Source of the DNA: a virus
DNA: 38,102 bases
IMG/VR virus record: IMGVR_UViG_3300045971_000124
Span: 1-38,102 of that record
Direction: 5' to 3' (one strand)
In this document: positions 29,187-37,270 of the stretch, piece after piece
How the letters are laid out: each line of letters opens with the position of its first letter
Position numbering within the stretch: position 1 is the stretch's first letter
Notes under the pieces: model-generated
Seen by the model: only the letters and a program-made list of their open reading frames with translations
Database searches by the model: none
What the model was told of the DNA's origin: nothing
Made by a program: the position numbers and the translations under genes

Positions 29187-29509
29187 TGCAAACTCAACTT
29201 ATATGCTATTACTACATTCGCAGGGCGATATGCCTCTACTCCAGTAATGTTATATGAACGATTATTACCAGTTAAGTTATCACCTACCTCTGGTGCCTTT
29301 GCTGTTGCTGCTATGTAGCAAACTACTGTGCCAACGGTCATAGGTGACGTAAACGATAATGAGTTAGTTGTATCTGATGATTTTTTATCTTCATCAAATA
29401 CACCATACGTCTTAATACTGCTGCCATTTGCTTTTGTCATGGTAATAGACATACCATAAGTTTGTATTGTTTTAGCAATCTGTTGCCTAGTTACATTTGC
29501 ATTAAACAT
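29183..29509 (-). CDS. Head completion / stopper protein
   Basis: 108 residues (MFNANVTRQQIAKTIQTYGMSITMTKANGSSIKTYGVF...). It is a beta-barrel type sequence, ending NITGVEAYRPANVVIAYKLSLQ as in neck stoppers of the gp16/SPP1 type. It lies between the connector and the gp10-like gene, where such stoppers always sit. Confidence 0.75.
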   Translation of the reverse strand: MFNANVTRQQIAKTIQTYGMSITMTKANGSSIKTYGVFDEDKKSSDTTNSLSFTSPMTVGTVVCYIAATAKAPEVGDNLTGNNRSYNITGVEAYRPANVVIAYKLSLQ

Positions 29510-30040
29510 TTATGCCTTTAGCGACCAATTGCCAGGTTTACGCAATAATGGAAGCATTAATATGTCTATCTTTCTAAATCCGTCAAATGTCTCGCCTTCG
29601 GGTGCTCTTATGTAATCTGTTACTACACCTAATGAGCCTAACTTAACATTGTCTGATTTAACTAATCCTGATGTTGATTGCATTGGGAATATATTTGCAC
29701 CGTTAATCTGCATTAATGCAATTTCACTAACTGCATCCTTTAGTGATAACGGAATAGTATGTTCTGGAATAATACGTCCTGTATTGTCCCAAAAGTATGC
29801 ACGAGGAAACAATAACGGCTGATTTGAATCTGGATACATGAATGACAAGTATTTTGATCCATATAGTAAGTCAACTGCCTTAGTTGCGAGAACTAATGCT
29901 TGTTTCCTAACTTCATCATCTGCTGCATCAGCCCAATCCGTATTGCCGTATAGGCTATGGTATCCTTCTGCTTCTGCAAGAGTTAGATAGGAGTTTGCTC
30001 CTACTACTTTAGTTCCATCTTCTACAATTAGTGTAATCAT
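29510..30040 (-). CDS. Head-tail connector protein (DnaT-like family)
   Basis: 176 residues. EDGTKVVGANSYLTLAEAEGYHSLYGNTDWADA then ALVLATKAVDLLYGSKYLS and QPLLFPRAYFWDNTGR match the phage family annotated 'DnaT-like', whose gene position fits an adaptor (gp6-like) that binds the portal. There is no evidence of DNA replication activity here. Leftward, 0-nt gap to the stopper gene. Confidence 0.8.
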   Translation of the reverse strand: MITLIVEDGTKVVGANSYLTLAEAEGYHSLYGNTDWADAADDEVRKQALVLATKAVDLLYGSKYLSFMYPDSNQPLLFPRAYFWDNTGRIIPEHTIPLSLKDAVSEIALMQINGANIFPMQSTSGLVKSDNVKLGSLGVVTDYIRAPEGETFDGFRKIDILMLPLLRKPGNWSLKA

Positions 30041-30043
30041 TTG

Positions 30044-30256
30044 TTAACTCCTTAATGGCTGGCCTCTAAATGCCCAAGCCTTACCCATTGATGTTCCATC
30101 GCCATTAGCAAAGTGAAACGTAGATGCTGATATAACTTTAGTCATTTGCTCATGTGTTGAATCTTCTGGGCAAGTAGGAATATCTACTTCGCTCTTAACC
30201 ATACGCTCTACATTTACCCCACATTTCAGACAACGATATTCAAATAACCGATACAT
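30044..30256 (-). CDS. FmdB-like zinc-ribbon protein with an altered second knuckle
   Basis: 70 residues. EYRCLKCG gives C9 and C12. The second knuckle reads TCPEDSTHEQ, with C29 but D32 where the family usually has Cys. The following ...MTKVISASTFHFANG is characteristic of the FmdB family. Small zinc-ribbon proteins of this kind occur next to phage head genes with unknown function. Asp or a nearby His might still complete a metal site. Preceded by an ATAAATA element (30275-30281). Confidence 0.7.
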   Translation of the reverse strand: MYRLFEYRCLKCGVNVERMVKSEVDIPTCPEDSTHEQMTKVISASTFHFANGDGTSMGKAWAFRGQPLRS

Positions 30257-30257
30257 A

Positions 30258-30818
30258 TTAATTTCCCCTTTTTCTATTTATCTGTGCATTAATTCTTGCT
30301 TGTGACCAGGGTTTACCTTTTCTGGCTTTGGATAGAGCTTCTTTATGCTCAACAGTAAATGTCTTACCGAATTTCGCTAAAGACATCATTAACTTAGTTT
30401 CATTGCTTCGCTTCCTACCTGTTGTTTGTGAAATTCGTTTGTTGATGGTATATAGTGACTGCTTTTGACCTTTTTGCGATATTGAATTTGCTAATCCAAT
30501 TTTTCTCTTAGTCTCTTCAGTATGTTTTCTTCCACTTTCTCCCTCACCACCGTTAGTCAAATTAAACAGAGTTCCAGTTCCTAAGTCAGCTCTACCATAT
30601 TGTTCAATCCAAACTTCCTCCATGAACAATGCAGTAGCATCATCTATTTCAAAGTTTATTATTGGATATATTTCATATCCTTCCCTAATTCTTTTTCGCA
30701 GCAAATTTCCCAACCGTGTTTTAGCAGATAAGTGGTCCCATGCTCGTTCATTAGTTCCTTTTTCAATATAAACTGGAATATTTGTTTTTGGGTCTTTATA
30801 TAGATATGTATAAATCAT
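30258..30818 (-). CDS. GIY-YIG homing endonuclease with NUMOD3 repeats, altered YIG motif
   Basis: 186 residues from ATG 30818 (MIYTYLYKDPKTNIPVYIEKG); the upstream ATG-like start at 30833 has no better context. The YIG motif reads YIE (G to E). R in NERAWDH, E in EEVWIEQYGR and N in LFNLTNGG are kept. At least three NUMOD3-type repeats follow (HTEETKRKIGLANS, RSNETKLMMSLAKFGK, TVEHKEALSKARKGK). It lies between the capsid gene and the FmdB-like gene, downstream of the capsid terminator. Confidence 0.82.
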   Translation of the reverse strand: MIYTYLYKDPKTNIPVYIEKGTNERAWDHLSAKTRLGNLLRKRIREGYEIYPIINFEIDDATALFMEEVWIEQYGRADLGTGTLFNLTNGGEGESGRKHTEETKRKIGLANSISQKGQKQSLYTINKRISQTTGRKRSNETKLMMSLAKFGKTFTVEHKEALSKARKGKPWSQARINAQINRKRGN

Positions 30819-30837
30819 ATGATATTTATACAAATGA

Positions 30838-30862
30838 GAAAGGGGACATAAAGTCCCCTTGT
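30838..30862 (-). terminator. Hairpin terminator downstream of the capsid gene
   Basis: Eight-base arms AAGGGGAC / GTCCCCTT (30840-30847/30853-30860) with a 5-nt loop, 45 nt below the capsid stop. On the minus strand the stem is followed by TTTCTC, a modest T-tract. It could limit read-through into the endonuclease gene. Confidence 0.65.
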
Positions 30863-30906
30863 CTGTTAGGTAAATGTGCTAAAACATTTTTACCTTACTA
30901 TTTGCC

Positions 30907-31836
30907 TTATACCGCATTAAATGCTGATACCGATGATGCTGATTTGCCTAACCAGATTGATGTCTGATCAAGGATTTGAGTTTGTGATACTTCGTACCAA
31001 CCAACATTGGCAAAACGAGCTAACTTGTCAAACGGACCCGTTAACACAATTGAACCTGGCTTGCTTGTCGCTTTACCTAATGCATTAGCACCAAGAAAGT
31101 AACTGTTATACAAGTCAACAAGTCCAGCACCTGTTTGATCTGCGAAAGTTGCACGGTTGTTGCGAACAACACGGAAACCCTTATACATACCAACTTCATT
31201 AGCCAACACTTCAATTGCACTGGAATACTTAACGACGTCAGTCCAAGAACCAACTGCTGTTGCAGCACGTAAGTCAGCAATAACGTCGTCGTGTGCAACC
31301 ATTACATAGCTACCACCAATCATTGGAACGTTTGCACGAGCCAATTTATTGTAGAAGTAGTTAAGGAATGTATCGCTTGCAACTTGACCAGCAGTTACAG
31401 AACCTTCAGCAGTTCCACCAATAACGTATGTATTGGATGCTGCATCCATTGCTTGAATAGCTAATGCATCCATTGTCTCACCGTAGTTCATACCAACTAA
31501 AGAAGCCGCAGCAGCATCAACTAATCCACCTGTTTGCAATGAAGCAAGAGATGTCAAGGTAACTGCATTACCGTATTCAGCTGGTGTAAATGTCACCTTT
31601 GTATCAGCCAATGCAACTGATGTAATGTCGTCTGTTTCCGTCAATGGAGTTGTAGCAACTGCTAAACGTGCATACTTAGGCATTTGAATGCTCTTAGCAC
31701 CAATGTCAACTTTCTTAGTAATCAATGCGTCAGTGACGTTTGATTGACCGTATGCAATCCAAACCAATTGTTCGAATGCGGTTAATAGCGAGTCATCAAC
31801 TTGTGTAGACCCTGTTAAATTCGTAGTAAAAGCCAT
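30907..31836 (-). CDS. Major capsid protein (HK97 fold, N4 gp56-like)
   Basis: 309 residues. The ribosome site is AAAGGAGACATATT before the ATG. Features: N-terminal arm (FTTNLTGSTQVDDSLLTAFEQLVWIAYGQSN), SIQMPKYARLAVATTPLTETDDITS, the E-loop region, VMVAHDDVIADLRA and the P-domain ending MYKGFRVVRNNRATF. The order after scaffold and portal is standard. It would assemble the shell after scaffold removal. Confidence 0.88.
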   Translation of the reverse strand: MAFTTNLTGSTQVDDSLLTAFEQLVWIAYGQSNVTDALITKKVDIGAKSIQMPKYARLAVATTPLTETDDITSVALADTKVTFTPAEYGNAVTLTSLASLQTGGLVDAAAASLVGMNYGETMDALAIQAMDAASNTYVIGGTAEGSVTAGQVASDTFLNYFYNKLARANVPMIGGSYVMVAHDDVIADLRAATAVGSWTDVVKYSSAIEVLANEVGMYKGFRVVRNNRATFADQTGAGLVDLYNSYFLGANALGKATSKPGSIVLTGPFDKLARFANVGWYEVSQTQILDQTSIWLGKSASSVSAFNAV

Positions 31837-31875
31837 AATATGTCTCCTTTATAGTTATATGTGTGGCGTTATGTA

Positions 31876-32505
31876 TTAGTTCATACCCATGCCGTACTTA
31901 GCCAAAATCTTCTGCACATCAGATGGGTTTTTAGCCATTGCCATCTCTGTCTTAAACGATGCTATTGGAGTTGTTTCTCCTGTTCGTTTAAGTGCTGGCG
32001 TTTGCACTTCCTGAAACAATACACTATCTGTCTTCTTTAATTCTTCAATTACGGACGCAATAGATTTAGTATCCACTTCACCCTTATCATCTAACGTAAT
32101 CTTAGATCGATCAACGACTTTTAATGCAGTAGGTAATGCCTTAACATTCGCCTTAGTTAGTTCCTCTTTTAGAACAGCATCTATGCGAGTGTTTTGTAAT
32201 GCACTTCTTACCTCATTTAACTCATTAACCGTTGCTTCGTATTTGGTTTTAAGATCACCTGCTTCGTCGTCGTTTTTGAGAGCGGCTAATTCCGTCTCAA
32301 GTTCCTTACGGCGTGACTGGTTATCCTTCTCTCCGCGTCGAGCTTTCGCAAGTATTTCCTCAGTCTTAGCAAGTTTCTCTTGTAGTTCTTTTAACTGCTT
32401 TTCAGCATCAGAACTTTCGTTCTTATTAATCGTTTCGTCTTGCTTTGTAGATTCACTACTTACTTCTTTGGATGCATCCGCATCATTAACATTGGTATCC
32501 ACCAT
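31876..32505 (-). CDS. Capsid scaffold protein
   Basis: 209 residues, highly charged and helical. A coiled coil spans ~30-105 (EKQLKELQEKLAKTEEILAKARRGEKDNQSRRKELETELAALKND). The C-terminus (FKTEMAMAKNPSDVQKILAKYGMGMN) is a likely capsid-binding end. It sits between portal and capsid genes, the canonical scaffold position. Confidence 0.83.
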   Translation of the reverse strand: MVDTNVNDADASKEVSSESTKQDETINKNESSDAEKQLKELQEKLAKTEEILAKARRGEKDNQSRRKELETELAALKNDDEAGDLKTKYEATVNELNEVRSALQNTRIDAVLKEELTKANVKALPTALKVVDRSKITLDDKGEVDTKSIASVIEELKKTDSVLFQEVQTPALKRTGETTPIASFKTEMAMAKNPSDVQKILAKYGMGMN

Positions 32506-32541
32506 ATAACTCCTTTATGCCCATCCAGGCTGATCATTTAT

Positions 32542-34059
32542 TTAGTCTTTCTTTTCTTCAGGTGTGCCATCTATCTCAATCTTTTTGCCTTGCTCAATAT
32601 TCTGGTCAATGGTTTCTACTTGTGCAGAATCTAATCCACGAAGTTTCGCGTCTCGCTTTTGAAATTCAATAATATCTAAATACTTTTCTTCTGCTTCTTC
32701 GCATGTAATTCCATATACAGCCATCAGGTAGTCAATAGTTGTTGCCCTACCTTCTGCAATACGCAATGACCAAACAGTTTCTTGGATTTGAATATCAACA
32801 GGCATTACAGGTTGGTTAAACTCTACGAATAGCTGTGAATCAGCAGGGAATGCGTTTACACCTGTCGCAGTATTAAACACTTGTGCCAACACGCGATAGA
32901 GGCGTTTAAAGCCTGCCTCAAACATTCTCTGACGTAGTTTGCGTAGGTCTAAGTTGTCGCCTTCTTCTACAACCAACTGAAAGCCACTCTGTGCTCTGCC
33001 TTGTCCTGCGACTTCAATACGCACTGCCCAATCACCTGCAAAGCCTCTAACAAATTGCTCTACCACTTCTGTTAGTGGTTTAAGATCAATATTTGGGTTC
33101 TCGTATCTAACAAACGGGTTATCAACTCCCATACTGTCTAATACAACTGCTTGACCTGGACCTGCTGTATAACCACTGTTTAGTGATGCAGGTATCATGC
33201 GTGGTAATGGACTACCATATACCTGTGCGACTTCAATATTGTCTACACCATCGCCAGTTGGTCGCATATTCGTGAACAGGGTAGACATCTTGCTCCATAA
33301 AATAGAGTATTCAGAGTCTGTTAAGTGCAAGTTATACATTTCATTCATATTGATGAGTGACTTATCTTGCTCGCACCAAAAGCCATTACGTGGGGTATTA
33401 GTATCGTAAAACACTGCAATAGGAATGATCCCAAATGGGTTTGCTTCTTGACTTACTACTGCAATTGATTGTTTATCTTCCTTTAACTCATATACGTCAG
33501 TTAATGTCCAAACGCAATACGAGTTATCTGATGTTCTATGTACCATTCCAACAGGCTTGCGATTTAACGGATTGATAATTACTTCGCAGTTACCGCGATG
33601 CAATATATCTAATACCCATTTCTTTTCCTCTGAGTCCCACTGCACAAATACAATCGCTGTTTTAAGCAAACGCAATACAGCATCAAAATTGGATGCAAAC
33701 TCAATCAGTTCGTTCTTAGTCAACATTTCGTTGATTAATGCTGTAGCTGCTTCGTTAGTAGTTACTTCGTCTGCGTTATAGATTTCTAATATAGGTGGTT
33801 CGTCTTTAAAAATACGACCAGATTTCTCAATTACCATCCGTGTGATATTACGGAAGCGAGGTATAAGCCCACGCTCACGCCATTTGTTTCTACCTTTAGA
33901 TGGATCGTTAAGAACTTTTATTAGCTCTGCTTCTTGTTGTCCATCCAAATAATTTAGAGCCTTAATAGCGTCCACTGCTCGATCTGTCTGCAACAAATCC
34001 ACCAATTCCTTGGCCGTTCTCCCTAATGCAATGATTTCTTGCTGTGTACTATTAAACAT
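32542..34059 (-). CDS. Portal protein (DUF4055-like)
   Basis: 505 residues, typical portal length. WRERGLIPRFRNITRMVIEKSGRIFKDEPP at ~62-91 is a family feature. RMVIEKSGRIF, NGFWCEQDKSLINMNEMYNLHLTDSEY and the long C-terminal helical barrel region (VVEEGDNLDLRKLRQRMFEAGF) agree. The start overlaps the endonuclease gene's stop by 8 nt, so the portal's ribosome site (GGATTAAAAA before ATG) lies within the endonuclease's last codons. It forms the dodecameric DNA gate. Confidence 0.87.
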   Translation of the reverse strand: MFNSTQQEIIALGRTAKELVDLLQTDRAVDAIKALNYLDGQQEAELIKVLNDPSKGRNKWRERGLIPRFRNITRMVIEKSGRIFKDEPPILEIYNADEVTTNEAATALINEMLTKNELIEFASNFDAVLRLLKTAIVFVQWDSEEKKWVLDILHRGNCEVIINPLNRKPVGMVHRTSDNSYCVWTLTDVYELKEDKQSIAVVSQEANPFGIIPIAVFYDTNTPRNGFWCEQDKSLINMNEMYNLHLTDSEYSILWSKMSTLFTNMRPTGDGVDNIEVAQVYGSPLPRMIPASLNSGYTAGPGQAVVLDSMGVDNPFVRYENPNIDLKPLTEVVEQFVRGFAGDWAVRIEVAGQGRAQSGFQLVVEEGDNLDLRKLRQRMFEAGFKRLYRVLAQVFNTATGVNAFPADSQLFVEFNQPVMPVDIQIQETVWSLRIAEGRATTIDYLMAVYGITCEEAEEKYLDIIEFQKRDAKLRGLDSAQVETIDQNIEQGKKIEIDGTPEEKKD

Positions 34060-34690
34060 TTTTTAATCCTTTGTTCCACGGAACTCGCCCTTTGTAATTA
34101 GGGTTTTCTCTGGCTCTTTGTTTTGCTTCTTCACTCATCTTCCTATTTTCAAAAGTTTTACCTTTAGTAGGAGATGGACGACCTCTTTGTTTTGCTGCTC
34201 TCTTTTCAATAGTTTCTTTGCTTTGTTTTTTGCCAAGATTAGCGATTGAATTTTTTGTACCAATTTTTTGTTTAGTTGTCTCTTTGCAGGCTCTACCTGT
34301 ATTAGAGATTCTCATTGCTTCAATAGCTTTAATGTTTACTCCACGCTGTTTTGCAGATATAGATTGCTTCTCTTTTGTTGACTCTTTAACTACCCAACCA
34401 GAGTTTCCTTCGCCACCATCTGTTAAATTAAGTAATGGACCTTTACCTAAGTCTTTACGCCCGATAACACTAATCAGATGTATTTCAAGATCAAATGCAC
34501 CTTGCTCTGAATCTTGTAGGAATAACTTTGGCTCTACTGCATAATCTTCCTTAGTTCTCTTTTTTATTAAATTACCTAAGTGATGTTTTCCACGAAAGTG
34601 ATCCCAGGCTCTATTTCCATGACCTTTGCCTACATAGACAGGTAGATTTGTTTTTGGATCAAAGTAAACATAGGTATAAAATTGCTTCAT
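34052..34690 (-). CDS. GIY-YIG homing endonuclease with NUMOD3 repeats
   Basis: 212 residues. FYTYVYFDPKTNLPVYVGKG (4-23) has intact nuclease motifs, R in GNRAWDH, E in AFDLEIHLISVIGRK, N in LLNLTDGGEG. Several NUMOD3-like repeats follow (STKEKQSISAKQRG, TTKQKIGTKNSIANLGKK, SKETIEKRAAKQRGR, MSEEAKQRARENPNYKG). It is inserted between the large terminase and the portal; its last codons overlap the portal start. Closest relative in the window is 16151-16537. Confidence 0.88.
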   Translation of the reverse strand: MKQFYTYVYFDPKTNLPVYVGKGHGNRAWDHFRGKHHLGNLIKKRTKEDYAVEPKLFLQDSEQGAFDLEIHLISVIGRKDLGKGPLLNLTDGGEGNSGWVVKESTKEKQSISAKQRGVNIKAIEAMRISNTGRACKETTKQKIGTKNSIANLGKKQSKETIEKRAAKQRGRPSPTKGKTFENRKMSEEAKQRARENPNYKGRVPWNKGLKNV

Positions 34691-34702
34691 CTTATATTTA
34701 GT

Positions 34703-35986
34703 TCAACGATGAATGGTTAGTGAACCCTGCCCAATTACTGGGTAACGATAGGTCAGAAAGTAGCCTAGGGCGTCCAAACAATGGTCAAGGCCACTATCTT
34801 TATCTGGTTTACCATTTTTATATCCTTGCTGCTCAAGTCCCTTTACCAATACTTTGCACTTCTCCAAGTTAACAAAGCATCTAACTTCATCAGCAGCATT
34901 TTTAAATAATGCGTTTACAGATGGAACACGCTCCTTAACGATAGATGGATTATTTCCCTTATAGAAGCATTGGAACCCTGCATCCTTTAGTAGAGTAATG
35001 CTGCTAACAGATGCATTAGCAGAGGCTGATTTACCGCTACTGTCGGGGTATGCGTACATTACGCGGTTTGGGTATTGCCTCTTTAGTCGTGCAATCATCG
35101 TCATAGTGTTCTTCTCAGCAGTAATCTCGTCAATTACATATACCTTACCATTCTCAACCACGTTAATAACTGCACTCATATTCTCAACGTTAAAGTCCAT
35201 TCCAACGTGCAGTATTGCATTTGCAGGGAAGTCTTTTAGTGTCTTGTTTGTGTTGTTAACTGCTGGGTCAAAGCAATAGTAAACAGCACCTGAGAATGCG
35301 TTAACAAACTCACCGTATATCTTAGCTTTCGCTTGCAATGGTGTATAGCGTTTAATCTGATCTTGTATATAGGATGGAGGTAAGAATATATTTTCAGTCG
35401 TAGCGACTTGAATTAGCTTATGCTGTGGAGTTGCATTTTCTACGAATAGGTGATGCACTGCATGAAAGCCCTCAGGCGTTGTGGTGCAAAATGTTTGCCT
35501 TAGTGTTGCCTTTGGGTCTCTGCATCTATCGTTGAGCGCATTCCAGCAGGCTAATGCTTCCTCTTTGTTTGGTATAGTGTCAAACTCATCAATAAACGCG
35601 AATGACACGTTATAACCAACTAATGTTCTACGCCAGTTTTCAGCAGACACTAACCATAGCTTCTGTTGTCCACTTCCTAAATCAAATGTATAAAACGCTG
35701 GGCTGTTTCTACCACCACCGTTATAGGTATATTTAATACCTAATTCTTTGCAGGTGTTATCCATCTCTGAGGTAAAGATGGACAACTGTGGTCCTGTTGG
35801 CTCGCAGCCTATAGCACTGCACCCTTTATTGATTTGAAATAGATGTAATACCTTATAGCAGGCTGCTTTTGTTTTGCCAGAGCCTAACCCAGCTACTAAT
35901 GCAAGGTATCTACTATCGTCGTGAACAAACTTTGCTTGGTAAGGTAATAGCTTTACTTGTTGTATTTTATTCTTCTGAGTTGTCAT
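34703..35986 (-). CDS. terL: Terminase large subunit
   Basis: 427 residues. ATPase: Walker A GLGSGKT (33-39), Walker B FAFIDEFD (129-136, catalytic E134). Nuclease: D in HVGMDFN (~258), D in YAYPDSSG (~313) and D in SGLDHCLDALGY (~405). It starts inside the small-subunit gene (20-nt overlap). It pumps and cuts phage DNA during packaging. Confidence 0.95.
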   Translation of the reverse strand: MTTQKNKIQQVKLLPYQAKFVHDDSRYLALVAGLGSGKTKAACYKVLHLFQINKGCSAIGCEPTGPQLSIFTSEMDNTCKELGIKYTYNGGGRNSPAFYTFDLGSGQQKLWLVSAENWRRTLVGYNVSFAFIDEFDTIPNKEEALACWNALNDRCRDPKATLRQTFCTTTPEGFHAVHHLFVENATPQHKLIQVATTENIFLPPSYIQDQIKRYTPLQAKAKIYGEFVNAFSGAVYYCFDPAVNNTNKTLKDFPANAILHVGMDFNVENMSAVINVVENGKVYVIDEITAEKNTMTMIARLKRQYPNRVMYAYPDSSGKSASANASVSSITLLKDAGFQCFYKGNNPSIVKERVPSVNALFKNAADEVRCFVNLEKCKVLVKGLEQQGYKNGKPDKDSGLDHCLDALGYFLTYRYPVIGQGSLTIHR

Positions 35987-36491
35987 TCGTATCGTTATCG
36001 TTGTTATTCTCTATTGCTATATCACCTTGCACTGCCGCAGCGATAATCTTTTGCTGCTCATCATCACTAAATGCTTCAAAACTAAACTCAGATGCTACGT
36101 TTTCTACTTGCACCTTAACTGTACGTGTTGCTGGTGCCCATGCCTCTAACGTTTTCAAATCGTCACGGATAATCTTTATCTTTAGTCCAGCACTTGTTTC
36201 TGCGTCATTAAGTATTGCGTCCTTCATTTCAACACGAGATATTTCATACTCTGCACGAGCAAGGTCTAATGCCTCTCTTACTTTGTAAACACCTGTTGGG
36301 TATTCATAATCACATAGTTGTTGGAACTGTGCAAGTGTTATGCCTAAACGTGTTGCAATACTTTTGTCGCTAATTCCACGGCTTGCTAAATCACATAAGG
36401 TGACAAACCAAGAGGCATCTTCTTTTGCATTTGCCTTCTTTTTTGGTGGGTTAGTAGCAGTGTATTCCGTATCTTTTAAGTGTTTAGACAT
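35967..36491 (-). CDS. terS: Terminase small subunit
   Basis: 174 residues. Predicted helix-turn-helix at ~28-58 (FVTLCDLASRGISDKSIATRLGITLAQFQQLCDYEYPTG), a helical middle with ARAEYEISRVEMKDAILN, and an acidic, Asn/Asp-rich tail (NNNDNDTNDNSEE). Start at ATG 36491 after GGAAC. It binds the packaging site and hands DNA to TerL. Confidence 0.85.
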   Translation of the reverse strand: MSKHLKDTEYTATNPPKKKANAKEDASWFVTLCDLASRGISDKSIATRLGITLAQFQQLCDYEYPTGVYKVREALDLARAEYEISRVEMKDAILNDAETSAGLKIKIIRDDLKTLEAWAPATRTVKVQVENVASEFSFEAFSDDEQQKIIAAAVQGDIAIENNNDNDTNDNSEE

Positions 36492-36577
36492 AGTAGTTCC
36501 AATAGATCATATTTATTTAGTGTCAAAAATCCGTGATACGGAATCTGGCTAAATATCTGCATCAACAAGGAACTCTA
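36492..36577. promoter_or_regulatory. Divergent intergenic region between terS and the lysis genes
   Basis: It contains a leftward CTAAATAAATA element (36510-36516) 19 nt before terS, and a small inverted repeat TCCGT-GAT-ACGGA (36530-36542). It may hold promoters for both directions and possibly a packaging or operator site; none is proven. Confidence 0.4.
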
Positions 36578-36940
36578 ATGATGGAAATTGACTCAGTAAC
36601 ATTATGGACAGCCGCTGGTTCAATAGGAACGTTAGCTGCAATCGCAGGGGCTATTGTTGGAGCTATAAGGAAAAGTGACATGACTGGATATCATGAACGA
36701 GTTACTGAAGTAGACTCAAAAGTAAATGCCTTATCTAATGTAGTGTCTGAAAAGGCGCATAAAGACGAAGTTAGACGTATTGAGGCTCGCTTTGAGAAAG
36801 ATATTACTGACTTACGCACAGATCAGAAAATAGGATTCTCAGAAGTTCGTAATGATATTAAAGATATGCGATCTGACTTAATGGATGCATTAAGAGCACA
36901 CGAAATCGGGGATAGAAAAAGAAGGCACGACGACGAATGA
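36578..36940 (+). CDS. Membrane-anchored coiled-coil protein (lysis cassette candidate)
   Basis: 120 residues from ATG 36578, with AAGGA 6 nt before it. One membrane segment at ~9-31 (LWTAAGSIGTLAAIAGAIVGAI) is followed by a charged helix (ERVTEVDSKVNALSNVVSEKAHKDEVRRIEARFEKDITDLR...) and a basic-acidic tail. The layout fits a spanin-like or antiholin protein. The next gene, a two-helix holin-like protein, overlaps it by 4 nt. The role is inferred from topology and context. Confidence 0.65.
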   Translation: MMEIDSVTLWTAAGSIGTLAAIAGAIVGAIRKSDMTGYHERVTEVDSKVNALSNVVSEKAHKDEVRRIEARFEKDITDLRTDQKIGFSEVRNDIKDMRSDLMDALRAHEIGDRKRRHDDE

Positions 36941-37206
36941 ACGTAGTCAAACACATACTCACAGGAATTGACGGTGAAACATACGATCCGTCACGTGTGC
37001 TATGGACTATTGGTGTTTTGTTTTTTCTTGTTTGTGAGACTATTACTGTTTATAGGAGCGGTGTTTTTGATCTTGTTAACTACAGTATTGCATTTTCCAC
37101 CTTATTAGCAGGTGGTGCGGTAGGGGTTAAGATTAAGGAAACAACAGAGCCACCCGCTAAGGCATCAATTCAGCCCATCGCTGCAACGAAAGACGTAGAG
37201 CAATAG
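36937..37206 (+). CDS. Putative holin
   Basis: 89 residues. Two probable membrane helices: ~20-38 (VLWTIGVLFFLVCETITVY) and ~47-67 (LVNYSIAFSTLLAGGAVGV), with a charged C-terminus. The start TGIDGETYDPSRVLW is seen in small phage proteins annotated as holin-like. It overlaps the preceding gene by 4 nt and is followed by a strong terminator. Holins form the membrane lesion that times lysis. Confidence 0.7.
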   Translation: MNVVKHILTGIDGETYDPSRVLWTIGVLFFLVCETITVYRSGVFDLVNYSIAFSTLLAGGAVGVKIKETTEPPAKASIQPIAATKDVEQ

Positions 37207-37222
37207 TAGGGCGTATATACAA

Positions 37223-37256
37223 AGAAAAAGCCGCTCTAAGAGCGGCTTTCTTGTTT
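37223..37256. terminator. Bidirectional Rho-independent terminator between convergent genes
   Basis: Ten-base arms (AAAGCCGCTC / GAGCGGCTTT, 37227-37236/37240-37249) with loop TAA. It ends the rightward lysis operon and the leftward gene at 37271-37672. On the minus strand the stem is followed by TTTTTC. Confidence 0.9.
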
Positions 37257-37270
37257 TGTGGTTGTTTACT

